Source: a bacterium
GTDB taxonomy: Bacteria; UBA8248
DNA length: 64,000 bases
NCBI GenBank assembly: GCA_022828125.1
Contig: JAJEJD010000020.1
Location: 62,001 to 126,000, forward strand
Reading direction: 5' to 3'
Positions 9,829-19,580 of the stretch are shown here, in pieces. The translations under genes and the position numbers were made by a program. The first letter of the stretch is position 1. Each line of letters opens with the position of its first letter. The notes under the pieces are model-generated. The model ran no database searches, was not told the DNA's origin, and saw nothing but the letters and a program-made list of their open reading frames with translations.

Positions 9829-10689
9829 CTAACTCTTCGACCTGCCGCCCAGCACGATGCCCATCAGTATGATGGAACATGCGAAGAGCCGGCTGGATGT
9901 AGGAACTTCCTGAAGCAGCCACCATGCCAATCCGGTTGCCACCAACGGTTCTCCCACAACAGCAAGCGCCACTTTTCCCGGGTGAAAATGACCCAACGCA
10001 TAGTTGATAGAGGTATGACCGACCAATGTTGGAACAAGTATCATGGCTAATAACAGAAGCCAGGTATCGTTGGAATATCCACTGAGAGGTTGTTCCAGAA
10101 TGAAAGCGGCACCAATAAGTAAAATCCCGCTGAACCCATAACACCCCGTTACATACGCCGCCACGGGTATTTTCACTCTCAGCTTGCGGCCGCAGAGCAT
10201 ATAAGCGGATGCCATCACGGCCGCAGACAACGCGAGGAAATTCCCCCAGAAGCTATCATCGCGGCCCACAAAGTCAGAATACGCTAAAACTGCACTGCCA
10301 CCGATAGCCAACACCACACCTAGCCAAAAATTCCGCCCTTCCCTCTCTCCCAACAGAACGATTCCACCAATGCCTGCGAATATGGGGTTGGTCGTCGCCA
10401 GCACGACGGAACTAGCGACGGACGTATGTGACAACGACTCTATCCAAAACGCAAAATGAAACGCCAAAAATATACCGGAACTCGCCCAAATTATCTTCTC
10501 CTTGAGCGACAAAACCCCCCATATATATATGGCGTTCTTCGCTGTGAACGGCAGCAGCAACAAAGCGCCTCCGCCCATACGGTATGCCGCTATCGCCAAA
10601 GGTTCGGCGTCCGCCAATCGTATGAGGATAGCGGAACAGCCAAGGGCAATGACCCCAACAAACAAACAGAAATAAACGGGAATTTTCAT
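9829..10689 (-). CDS. EamA-family (DMT) metabolite exporter
   Basis: 286 residues with about ten hydrophobic segments in two EamA repeats; the second begins near residue 145 (FLALSAAVMASAYMLCG). Inner-membrane drug/metabolite transporters of this group usually export amino acids or small metabolites, but sequence does not show the substrate. The conserved end of repeat 1 (SSVVLATTNPIFAGIGGIVLLGE) is present. No clear ribosome site before the ATG. The hydrolase at 10735 follows on the upstream side, same strand, 45 nt away, and could be co-transcribed. Confidence 0.85.
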   Translation of the reverse strand: MKIPVYFCLFVGVIALGCSAILIRLADAEPLAIAAYRMGGGALLLLPFTAKNAIYIWGVLSLKEKIIWASSGIFLAFHFAFWIESLSHTSVASSVVLATTNPIFAGIGGIVLLGEREGRNFWLGVVLAIGGSAVLAYSDFVGRDDSFWGNFLALSAAVMASAYMLCGRKLRVKIPVAAYVTGCYGFSGILLIGAAFILEQPLSGYSNDTWLLLLAMILVPTLVGHTSINYALGHFHPGKVALAVVGEPLVATGLAWWLLQEVPTSSRLFACSIILMGIVLGGRSKS

Positions 10690-10734
10690 GCTTCTAAGAA
10701 CCAGACGCAGTGATTCTCTGAACTTGGAAGATTC

Positions 10735-11517
10735 CTACAAATCTTTCATGAACTGCGAGATTAAATCCCCGACCACACCCGGTTGCTCCAGCATCACCAT
10801 GTGACCAGATTGTGGGATAATGGTTAATTTCGCATTTGGAATCTTCTCAGACATAAATTGCGAATATTTGGGGGGCGTTAAAAGATCGTCTTCTCCACAT
10901 AAAATTAACACGGGTGCAGAGATAGATTCCAATTCAGAAAGGACATCGAACCGATCGCACGCTACAAAATCATGGTGCAGAGTATCCATATTACATCTCA
11001 GCAAACTCCGAGTGCTTTCCCGGATTAGAGATGGGTCCGCTGCCGGGGAAAAAGCATAACTTATAATTTCATCCACAGTTTTTACTAAGTCGCTTTTCAC
11101 GCCTTTTAGGATAGAATCTTTCACTCTGAGTTTTGCGCCCGAGCCAATAAGAATGACACCTCTCAATAGATCGGAATGCGTCATAACACTTTCGAGAACT
11201 ACGGCACCCCCCATTGAGTGACCAGCCAGACAAACCGATTTTAATTTTTTGGTATTTAAGAACTCAAGAACAATGCGGCTGTATTCTTTGATATCCGAGA
11301 TTTGAGCTACACCAGACTCACCATGACCGGGCAGTTCCAGAGCCAAACTGCTCACGCCTTGTCCCGCCAAATTGCGCATTAAGGGAATCCAGCTATCTCG
11401 ATTCCCTCCCGCTCCATGAATGCACACGACTACGCTACGTGAAATCTGGGGTCCTGCCTCGCAATAAGCGATACTGTGATCAGATAAACTCAATGCACCT
11501 GGACGCAACCAAGACAA
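10735..11517 (-). CDS. alpha/beta hydrolase
   Basis: 260 residues. HGAGGNRDSW forms the oxyanion-hole region (residues 34-43), Ser 101 is the nucleophile in GHSMGG, Asp in CGEDDLLTPP and His in QSGHMVMLEQP complete the triad. The fold covers esterases, lactonases and C-C hydrolases such as MhpC or MenH; substrate cannot be told. The gene is visibly AT-richer than its neighbours, which may mean later acquisition. No signal peptide, so cytoplasmic. Confidence 0.85.
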   Translation of the reverse strand: MSWLRPGALSLSDHSIAYCEAGPQISRSVVVCIHGAGGNRDSWIPLMRNLAGQGVSSLALELPGHGESGVAQISDIKEYSRIVLEFLNTKKLKSVCLAGHSMGGAVVLESVMTHSDLLRGVILIGSGAKLRVKDSILKGVKSDLVKTVDEIISYAFSPAADPSLIRESTRSLLRCNMDTLHHDFVACDRFDVLSELESISAPVLILCGEDDLLTPPKYSQFMSEKIPNAKLTIIPQSGHMVMLEQPGVVGDLISQFMKDL

Positions 11518-11560
11518 ATAGAAGATTTCCTAAACTGTCGGCGAGCTAACGAATAGAGAC

Positions 11561-11887
11561 CTAAAGGGCACGATCGATGGCGGCCTTCAAATCGGCTTTG
11601 GATTTTACTCCTACGACTTGCTCTACCATCTCGCCCCCCTTAAACAACATCAATGTTGGGATGCCACGAATTCCGAATTTCGTCGGAACAGATGGATTCT
11701 CATCGATATTCAATTTTCCGACGCGCACTTTCCCCGCGTACTCTTGGGCCAGTGCTTCAACCGTAGGCGCAATCATTTTGCAGGGAGCACACCATTCTGC
11801 CCAAAAATCAACTAATGTGGGCGTATCTGAGTCAATTACATCCGTCTCGAAGTTCTGATCTGTAAACTCGAAAACCCCTTCCGCCAT
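11561..11887 (-). CDS. trxA: thioredoxin
   Basis: 108 residues from the ATG at 11887, chosen because a GGAGG site (11895-11899) lies 7 nt upstream and the protein then begins right at the thioredoxin fold; a longer frame from 11914 adds nine unneeded residues. The active site WCAPC has Cys 33 and 36, and the cis-Pro region GIRGIPTLMLF is typical. General cytoplasmic disulfide reductase. It stands alone between ftsK and the hydrolase. Confidence 0.95.
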   Translation of the reverse strand: MAEGVFEFTDQNFETDVIDSDTPTLVDFWAEWCAPCKMIAPTVEALAQEYAGKVRVGKLNIDENPSVPTKFGIRGIPTLMLFKGGEMVEQVVGVKSKADLKAAIDRAL

Positions 11888-11973
11888 TTCATTTCCTCCG
11901 AGAGCAGAATCCATCAGGCTGGAAAAAACGATAGGTATCTAAATCCATTCAAAAGTCTCAACTACAAATGGAC

Positions 11974-12010
11974 ATGATGCCGTTTCGAGCAACGAAACGT
12001 TGAGCATCAT
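11974..12010. repeat. interrupted inverted repeat between ftsK and trxA
   Basis: ATGATGC-CGTTTCG (11974-11987) pairs with CGAAACG (11993-11999) and GCATCAT (12004-12010) with a 4-nt bulge. It lies downstream of ftsK on its strand and may act as terminator or leader, but no U-tract follows on the minus strand. Confidence 0.4.
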
Positions 12011-12104
12011 TCCTTATTGGTTGAAAGGCGTCAACTCTACTATCCCAACTTCATGTCCGGATTTTTGATAAGGCAATATACAAAAGGAAGCATCTCAATA
12101 AATT

Positions 12105-15086
12105 TCAAGGCGTTTCTACTGGCTCTTCACCTGGGATCTCACTTACTAAGACCTGTCTTCTCTTCACTCCATCCGCCGGGCCGATGATTCCTTCCTGCTC
12201 CATACGCTCAATCATGCGCGCCGCCCTATTATACCCGATCCTCAAATGTCGCTGGATAAGAGAGATGGACGCCTCGCGCGTCCTAGAGACGAGCGCAATC
12301 GCATCGTCATATCTCTCATCAGACTCGTCATCGCTATTCGGTTCATTCTGAGAGGCGTTCTCCTCTTCTACGAACCAATCCTCTCTGAATACCGCTTCCC
12401 CTTGGGATTTCCAGTGCGCAACGAGTTGAGAAATCTCACTATCTGAAACATATGCTCCATGAATGCGAACAGGAGTGCCGGATCCGGGCGGCACGAAAAG
12501 CATATCCCCTTTGCCCAACAGACGCTCCGCCCCATTCGAATCCAGAATGGTTCTCGAGTCCGTCCGGGTAGCGACACGGAGCGCCATCCTGGACGGGAAA
12601 TTCGCTTTGATCAGGCCCGTGAGAACATCCACCGAGGGACGTTGGGTAGCCACCAATAAATGGATTCCGGAAGCACGGGCCATTTGGGCCAGGCGCGTCA
12701 TCGATTCTTCCACCTCACGTGGTGCAACCATCATGAGATCCGCCAATTCGTCAATCACCACCACAATATAAGGAAGGAAATCTAGGGAAGAATCTTCTTC
12801 GACCAGCGGTTGCTTCCATCTTCTATTCGCCTCTCGCTCACCCAATTGCTGCGCCACGGAGGCATTGTAGCTTTGGATGTTTCTCACTCCCGCTTCACTC
12901 ATTATCTTGTAGCGTCGTTCCATCTCCACCAGGACACCCCTCAGCCCTGCCGATGCTTTCTTGGGTTCAGTCACGACAGGAACAAGTTGATGAGGGATGC
13001 CTTCATATATCGACAGTTCCAGCATTTTGGGATCGATCATCAAAAAGCGAACCTCTCTTGGCGTACATCTGGCCAGGAGACTGCAAATCATCATGTTCAG
13101 AGCAACACTTTTTCCTGCCCCGGTCGTACCCGCAATCAAGAGATGTGGAATCTTGGCCAAATCAGTAAACGCCGTTCTTCCTAAAATATCCTTACCCAAG
13201 CCCATCGTGAGCTTATCTTCTACCTGCCGAAATTCCCTTGAGGCGAGCACCTCCTTTGCAAATACGGCATCACGCTTGATGTTGGGAACCTCGATGCCCA
13301 CAACCGATTTCCCAGGTATCGGGGCAACGATGCGAACACTTAATGCGGACAAGGCCCGGGCGAGATCATCCGCGAGGCCGGTAATCTTGGAAACCTTGAT
13401 TCCTGGAGCCGGATCATACTCGAAACTGGTAATGACCGGGCCTGTCTTTACTTCCCTGACTTTTCCGACGACGCCGAATTCTTTCAGCGTCTGTTCAAGA
13501 AGCAAGGACTTTTCACGTATATCAGCTTCGTCCACGATCAATCCACCGGAAGGCGGATCCGCAAAAATGTCTAGCGATGGAAGAGCGTATTCTGTATTCG
13601 GTTCAGAAGTTTTTTGCTCCTTGTGCCGATTTTCCGTCTGCGTATTGGAGCGGACTAGAGAATGGTCATGAATTCGTACAGCATCCGACTCGCCAACAGT
13701 TCCCGCATGTCGAACTTTTATATCCCCTTCTGACTCTCCATTTTTTGTTGAATCTTCAACACGAGTCGAAGTTGAGCCGGGAAGCGTGTCAGATGATCTC
13801 CCGTGTACGAAAACCTCTTCCAACGGTAGAGGCGATGTAGCGCTATTATCATCGAGATTTTTTTTCAGCTTGATTCGCAAACCGCCAGTTACCGATTTTC
13901 TTGAGGTTCTGGCATGTTTTGCGTCATCATCAATATCTACACCCGTCCCTGGCTTATGCCCTTCCGCCGCATTCGAAGGCAAACTATTATGCGCTCCATC
14001 GCCGGTTTGGGGGTGAGCATTATCATTCTGGAGAAGCTTTCCCAACAACGGAGCTGACATTGTTTCATCAGAAAGACTCTTCGGACTTTCAGCGAGTTCG
14101 AGTTCCTCCTCGCCGGCCGCCGGACCACGAAGCGCAGGCAACTCCGGCTCTGGAAATCTCTCTCCTCCAAACAGAGAAGGGCCATTTTGCTCCGATGGTC
14201 GCAAAACACGCCTGCCATTTTTTTGATTGGACAGGTAAGATCTGTTCGGCTCCAAAATCAATTCGTCGGCATCTTTTTTTAAGAGGTTCGGCCGCGGTTC
14301 CCCGCCGTCCAAACCGGCCTGCACGAAATGTCCCGCCCCTGCATCTTCACCACCGGTTATCGTATCGGCATACCCGATATACGACTCTTTCTCATACTGA
14401 GATGATGAAAAACCTACGACTGTAGAAAACAATTTTCGGGTCGCGAATACAGCGCCTCTCGCCACCCCGAGTACTACCCTTTTGAAAACTGTAAAGATGC
14501 GGGAAAAAAACCACCAATGCGCGATGGCTAGTCCTAAAATCATCTTTTTGAATGAAAAACCGGTTATGCCGACAAACGAGGCCAACAACACGGAACCAAG
14601 CAAAACCCAACTGCCCGCACTACCCAGATAAGCGTTCAGCAACATCACGACACCATAGCCGACAATTCCACCGGCCAATGCCGTAGTTCCAAAAAAAGGA
14701 TCGGTTTCGAATGCCTTGAAAAACAATCCCGAGGCACTCAATAGAAAAAACAAGCCAACCACTTCGCGCCATCCCGGCTGCCATGAGCGCAAACCTGCAA
14801 ACGCGGTTACACCCCAAACAAGAAATCCGATGGGCATCAATACCGAGAATGCACCCACCGCCTGGACCATTGCACCTGCGGCATATGCGCCTACGGCTCC
14901 CCCGTAATTTCGAATTCGCCATTTTGGACTGACGTATGAACCCCAAGTAGGATCGCCGGAATTGAAGGTCCAAAGTGAAATCGCCAGAAAAACAGCGAAA
15001 CCAACCAAGAAGAAACCTACGATCTCATTAGTTCTTTGGGAAACCGGGGATGGTCCGGCCTGGATACCCGAGCGACGAGTTGGCAT
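12105..15086 (-). CDS. ftsK: DNA translocase FtsK/SpoIIIE
   Basis: 993 residues from the ATG at 15086 (start of MPTRRSGIQAG), preferred over a frame that extends to 15227 with a tail not typical of FtsK. About four to five N-terminal membrane segments anchor it at the division septum; a long low-complexity acidic linker runs to about residue 500. The motor has Walker A GTTGAGKS near residue 652 and Walker B VVVIDELADLMM. The C-terminal winged-helix gamma domain (SLIQRHLRIGYNRAARMIERM) reads KOPS-type sites. It clears chromosome ends into daughter cells and helps dimer resolution. Confidence 0.95.
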   Translation of the reverse strand: MPTRRSGIQAGPSPVSQRTNEIVGFFLVGFAVFLAISLWTFNSGDPTWGSYVSPKWRIRNYGGAVGAYAAGAMVQAVGAFSVLMPIGFLVWGVTAFAGLRSWQPGWREVVGLFFLLSASGLFFKAFETDPFFGTTALAGGIVGYGVVMLLNAYLGSAGSWVLLGSVLLASFVGITGFSFKKMILGLAIAHWWFFSRIFTVFKRVVLGVARGAVFATRKLFSTVVGFSSSQYEKESYIGYADTITGGEDAGAGHFVQAGLDGGEPRPNLLKKDADELILEPNRSYLSNQKNGRRVLRPSEQNGPSLFGGERFPEPELPALRGPAAGEEELELAESPKSLSDETMSAPLLGKLLQNDNAHPQTGDGAHNSLPSNAAEGHKPGTGVDIDDDAKHARTSRKSVTGGLRIKLKKNLDDNSATSPLPLEEVFVHGRSSDTLPGSTSTRVEDSTKNGESEGDIKVRHAGTVGESDAVRIHDHSLVRSNTQTENRHKEQKTSEPNTEYALPSLDIFADPPSGGLIVDEADIREKSLLLEQTLKEFGVVGKVREVKTGPVITSFEYDPAPGIKVSKITGLADDLARALSALSVRIVAPIPGKSVVGIEVPNIKRDAVFAKEVLASREFRQVEDKLTMGLGKDILGRTAFTDLAKIPHLLIAGTTGAGKSVALNMMICSLLARCTPREVRFLMIDPKMLELSIYEGIPHQLVPVVTEPKKASAGLRGVLVEMERRYKIMSEAGVRNIQSYNASVAQQLGEREANRRWKQPLVEEDSSLDFLPYIVVVIDELADLMMVAPREVEESMTRLAQMARASGIHLLVATQRPSVDVLTGLIKANFPSRMALRVATRTDSRTILDSNGAERLLGKGDMLFVPPGSGTPVRIHGAYVSDSEISQLVAHWKSQGEAVFREDWFVEEENASQNEPNSDDESDERYDDAIALVSRTREASISLIQRHLRIGYNRAARMIERMEQEGIIGPADGVKRRQVLVSEIPGEEPVETP

Positions 15087-15301
15087 ACACTGAATCCTAT
15101 GTTCCCACCCACAAGCAGAATGGGATATGTGTCCTCGGGCAGAGGAATACCTAGAAACGCTATCAAATTCCAACGGGAAATGCAAGAAAAGTTTGAGGTT
15201 AATGAATTCTATCGCAACAATCAGCAATCGAGTCCATTGTCACTCGCATTGTTATGAGCAAGTCTGTTCATTCTCTTCATGAGGAGGAGATATTCAAGAG
15301 G

Positions 15302-18300
15302 CTACTTGACACCGAATAAGCCGCGGAGTCCTTTTTGCAAAGTTTTTTCGAGTTTTTTTCCTAGCTGCTCGAGTTGGTTTCCTCCTCCACCAGATTCTTT
15401 GCTGGAACCTCTCTCAGGCGCTTTTTGACTGTCCTTCGGTGTCGGGATTATTTTTTGCACCCCCTCAATGGCAGTGCCAAGAATACCTGTCACAATATCC
15501 TTCACATTGCCTCCCAAGTTCTGCGCTTTCTGGAACAAGCCCAAAAACAACGGCTCCACGATCGCATCCAGAAAATGAAACTCCGGGTCATCGAAACGCC
15601 CTGTTACCCGAACATTCAGTTTGATGGTATCGTCCGGTCTCTCGAATAGGCGGAATACAGACTCACGGAGCAATTTCACCACGAGGTCGACCAGGGGAAA
15701 CTTCTCGTCGGGTTCCAAACGCAATCCGGTAATCTGCGCGGTCCCCTCCAGATTCAAGCGGCTCTTTCTCAACGAATAAGTGGATTCGAAATCCAGCATA
15801 CCCCTTGTGATCTTGGTGCCTCGCATCAACAAGGCGCTGGGACTCTCTCCCTTGCTGTCACGGATATAAGGAGATATTTTACGTAGATCGAAACGCGAGA
15901 GGTTGAAACTTCCATCTACATCAGGAGGCATCGAGCCAGGGTTCAGGCTCGCTTTCGCCAAGAGCGAGGGTGACTCTCCGAGCGTCCTGAACTCCAGCCG
16001 CGTTTCCCGCAAGCCAGGAGCCATCAGTGTATCCAGATTCGTGATCGAAAGCCTGGCATCCGGGACCCTCAAAACTACCGGCGGTTTGTCCGCTGCGATG
16101 AAATCCTGAAAGTGAAACCCCATCCTGCCAACTTCGAATTTCCCGATTTTAATTGCCGGGATGAGTGGCCCACTACTCTTTCGCCCGGTCTTTCGGCGTT
16201 TCCTGGATGCGGTTTTTATATCTGTCGACACCGTTTGTTCTCGACTTCTCCCTCGCTGGGTTCGTTTCTCCGCTATTTCCGCCATTTTGAACAAGGAGTC
16301 AAAATTGGTTTTCCCCTTTTCTCGACGAACATATCGAACGTTTAGCTTCTCGATCCGTATGCTTGGCGATCGTATCTCTCCCCGCAGGATTGACGAGCGA
16401 TCCATGGATGCGCTCAAATCTCGAAGAACCACGTCGGGTTTCGTATTCGGCTTGCTCAAATCGATTGTCTTCAGTGCCGGAATCCGAATTTTTATCGTAT
16501 CGTCATCCCCTTGCCCCGAAATACTTCCCGCCAACTTCAAATTTGGGTAGGCGACATGCGAAAATGATTGAAGATTCGCGGCAACCGACCATGTAGCGGA
16601 AATCGACCGCGCTTTCTTTCTGTTTCTCGAAATTTCTATCGAGCCTTTAGCGGTGCCGGCCACCGAAAACTCCGATACCGGCGATCCCAGAATACTCCCG
16701 GCAAGCCGGGTCGCCCCCTCAAGGCTTGACAGCGACCATTGAAACCGGCCCGAATCCATACCGTTCATGCTCCAATCGGCGGGCCTCGATATCTGTACAT
16801 GTCCGAATGGCATATTCAGGTCCAGGCTTTGCAGCCTTCCGGACTGATTTTGGAAGTCATAGGAACCCACGGCTTCTACGCGCAACTTACCTGTACGTAC
16901 AGACCTCCAATCGCGGTTCATCAGCGCCAGGATATCCCCTCTCAATCCCTCGCTTGTCAGGCCGAGATTCCAGTTCATCTTTTTTCCGGGAACATATGAA
17001 AACTCTATTTTCCCGCCAACCTCTCCGATCCAATTACGAATAGCGGAAGAAATAGGCAAAAATTCCACCCATGGGGAGATGCGAATCGGATCGAAGGAAG
17101 CAGAACATTTATAGGAAAAACCGAGCCCGTCTTTTCTATCTCTTGTCCCGGTGAGCGTAACTTTCAACTTTTCATTCTTTGGCCGCGCTTTGATGGGTTG
17201 CTCCATCAATTCGCCCAGCAAGACTTCAACGGCACCTAAATCCACGACGTCGAGCGTAAGCGAAAATTCATCCCTGCCTCTTTGGTTCCACAAAGCCCGG
17301 CGATTCAAAAACATCCTCGCAAAGGGAAGCTTCAAATCCAACGTCTGGATTTCTGCAGAACCTTTCGAAGCGAGATAAAAACCGCTCGATTGAAGACCCA
17401 TGGATTCTAAAGAGACTTGGCGAGGCTTCTCCTTTGAAATGATCTTGGCCCTCGCACCGAGTTTCTTTCCCGCAATATCCGCCTTCCACCTGAGGTCGCC
17501 ATTCGGGGTCGAGGATACCTGCAATATACCGCTCACTTTTCCAGTAGCTATCTGCACATTGCCAGGAAAAGGAACCAATTCCACAAGTGGCGCAACCGGC
17601 AAAGAGTCAAAACGCGCGTTCACATCTACTCTCAAGGGCGAGGATGTTATCCGGTTTCGTGACAAGGCAGCCTTAAAACGAATTTTCGTTTCTTCGGAAA
17701 CGTCTTCGATCGATATCAGCCCGAACCGCTCTAGCAAATCAGCCGCAGAAGAGAAATCATGTACGTCAACGAAAAATTCAGCTTCATCATCACCATGCAC
17801 ATTCCATTTCGCGGGTTTTTCGAGTTTCGCAGTAGCGAATGGCAATTCGATTTCCAAGCTCTCGAGTTGCGCGGATTGATTCTTCATGTCGAAGTTTCCT
17901 CTCGACTGAAGAACTGTTCTCCCCAATTCGAGAGTTTTCCATCGTTCTCTCTCGTTTATTCTCACGCTTGCGCCGAAGTCCCGGGCTTCCAAAGCCAAGT
18001 CCCACTGAACCCGCTCGCCGGAGACAAAAATCACGTGCGCCTTTCCGCCAACGTTTCCCTTGATTTTCGAAACGTGCTCGACGGGGGGAATGAATTCAAC
18101 GAATCGGGCCAGGTCAAGCGGATCGAAACGAGATTTCATCTCTACACGGACAAAGTCATCTGATATCTCGCGATTTCGTTTCACCGACATGAGAATCTGC
18201 GCCGTCGAGTTCTCCTTTAACCCTCGAAACGGAATGGCTGTAACTCGTGAAACCCACTCAATCATCTCACGCATATCGCGGATGTTCGCTTCCACATGTA

Positions 18301-19423
18301 CTTCATCTTTTGCCGAAACATTCCATAACGCAGGTTTCGTTAAATTGACTTCCAGAAAATAAGTATCAACGAAGAAAGTTTCGACGCGAGCAGAACCATC
18401 GAGCAGATTAAATCGGCCCTTCGTCTTCAATTTCAATCCAGGCAATGTCAGATTTTGCCATTTTGCTTGGGGATTCAGGTTAAAATCAGCGTGTATGGTC
18501 CGTCCTTGCAAATCAACATCCCAAGCAAGCGGTTTTCCAACGATAAGCTCGAACCTCAAATTCCCTGTAAAAATTCCTTTCCTGAAACGATACCCCAGGA
18601 TTGTCGGCGCCAACACATCCAAGATAGTTGCATCGAACAGGGGCATTTCGAGCGACGCGCGATAACTTGGTCCCTCCATGTCAATATTCACATCGCCTTT
18701 TAACTGCATGAATTGTTGACCGTCAGGTACCCGGCATTTGCCGTCTAAAAAAACATCCAATGGAACGCCCGGTTGTATCTTTTCGACCTCGATGTGGATA
18801 AAAGAACATGATCCGTCGAAAGCCGTCGTGACATCGCTGGCATCGAATCGCAATTCGGTTTTCACGTCATAAAGATCGAGTTCGTGAACGACAAAACTGA
18901 ATCCTGACTCAGGACCTTGCGGGGTGCTCTCCGCTGCTTCGGCCTCTCTAACCAGAGAAAAAGATAGCCCCTTATTTATAACTCGCGACGAAACAGTCTT
19001 CTTTGTCCCTCGATTCAAATTGTCGATGATATCCTGGAAATTAAATCTACCATTTGCATCTCTATACAGATGGCCAGAAGCACCTTTGACGGTGAACTGA
19101 AGAATGCTGATACGCTTGTAAATCAGGGCCGATGGATTCAGCAGTATTTCAACATTATCGAATCGAACAAAAGGCGTCTTGCTCTTAGCCCCGCCTTCTT
19201 CTGTTTGCCCGTCGATGACGATTCCACTCGCCTCGATCTTGAACAATCCCAGTTCCAGCCGGTCGATGGATACTTTACGACCGAGGATTTTTTGTCCTTC
19301 CCTTTCCGCGATTCTGATTATCTCATCTGAGGAAAGAAAAATTTGCACGGCGACGATCGCAACGATTGTCAAAACGAAACTTATACCGGCAATCCAAACC
19401 AACCATTTTAAGAATCGATACAT
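15302..19423 (-). CDS. large AsmA-like envelope protein
   Basis: 1373 residues from the ATG at 19423; a TTG at 19462 would extend it but puts 13 residues ahead of the natural signal anchor (MYRFLKWLVWIAGISFVL). After one membrane segment comes a long periplasmic body of repeating beta-rich units, each with the sequence sense SLESLDLxLPFA..L..PA.WN; at least four such units are visible. The C-terminus resembles the AsmA_2/DUF748 region. AsmA-like proteins are thought to act as bridges that move phospholipid between membranes. It implies a Gram-negative envelope. It lies 215 nt upstream of ftsK on the same strand. Confidence 0.8.
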   Translation of the reverse strand: MYRFLKWLVWIAGISFVLTIVAIVAVQIFLSSDEIIRIAEREGQKILGRKVSIDRLELGLFKIEASGIVIDGQTEEGGAKSKTPFVRFDNVEILLNPSALIYKRISILQFTVKGASGHLYRDANGRFNFQDIIDNLNRGTKKTVSSRVINKGLSFSLVREAEAAESTPQGPESGFSFVVHELDLYDVKTELRFDASDVTTAFDGSCSFIHIEVEKIQPGVPLDVFLDGKCRVPDGQQFMQLKGDVNIDMEGPSYRASLEMPLFDATILDVLAPTILGYRFRKGIFTGNLRFELIVGKPLAWDVDLQGRTIHADFNLNPQAKWQNLTLPGLKLKTKGRFNLLDGSARVETFFVDTYFLEVNLTKPALWNVSAKDEVHVEANIRDMREMIEWVSRVTAIPFRGLKENSTAQILMSVKRNREISDDFVRVEMKSRFDPLDLARFVEFIPPVEHVSKIKGNVGGKAHVIFVSGERVQWDLALEARDFGASVRINERERWKTLELGRTVLQSRGNFDMKNQSAQLESLEIELPFATAKLEKPAKWNVHGDDEAEFFVDVHDFSSAADLLERFGLISIEDVSEETKIRFKAALSRNRITSSPLRVDVNARFDSLPVAPLVELVPFPGNVQIATGKVSGILQVSSTPNGDLRWKADIAGKKLGARAKIISKEKPRQVSLESMGLQSSGFYLASKGSAEIQTLDLKLPFARMFLNRRALWNQRGRDEFSLTLDVVDLGAVEVLLGELMEQPIKARPKNEKLKVTLTGTRDRKDGLGFSYKCSASFDPIRISPWVEFLPISSAIRNWIGEVGGKIEFSYVPGKKMNWNLGLTSEGLRGDILALMNRDWRSVRTGKLRVEAVGSYDFQNQSGRLQSLDLNMPFGHVQISRPADWSMNGMDSGRFQWSLSSLEGATRLAGSILGSPVSEFSVAGTAKGSIEISRNRKKARSISATWSVAANLQSFSHVAYPNLKLAGSISGQGDDDTIKIRIPALKTIDLSKPNTKPDVVLRDLSASMDRSSILRGEIRSPSIRIEKLNVRYVRREKGKTNFDSLFKMAEIAEKRTQRGRSREQTVSTDIKTASRKRRKTGRKSSGPLIPAIKIGKFEVGRMGFHFQDFIAADKPPVVLRVPDARLSITNLDTLMAPGLRETRLEFRTLGESPSLLAKASLNPGSMPPDVDGSFNLSRFDLRKISPYIRDSKGESPSALLMRGTKITRGMLDFESTYSLRKSRLNLEGTAQITGLRLEPDEKFPLVDLVVKLLRESVFRLFERPDDTIKLNVRVTGRFDDPEFHFLDAIVEPLFLGLFQKAQNLGGNVKDIVTGILGTAIEGVQKIIPTPKDSQKAPERGSSKESGGGGNQLEQLGKKLEKTLQKGLRGLFGVK

Positions 19424-19580
19424 AGTGGACCCATTGCGGCAAACAAAAAGGCGGCTCACCAAGCATAAGGTAATTTAGATTTCATACCACTCCCTCATGT
19501 TATATATTAGCAAAATGCAATTTTTCCTGTCTTCTTGATGTTTGAAACTGAATTCCTCTTTTTTGTGATGAATCGCCTAT

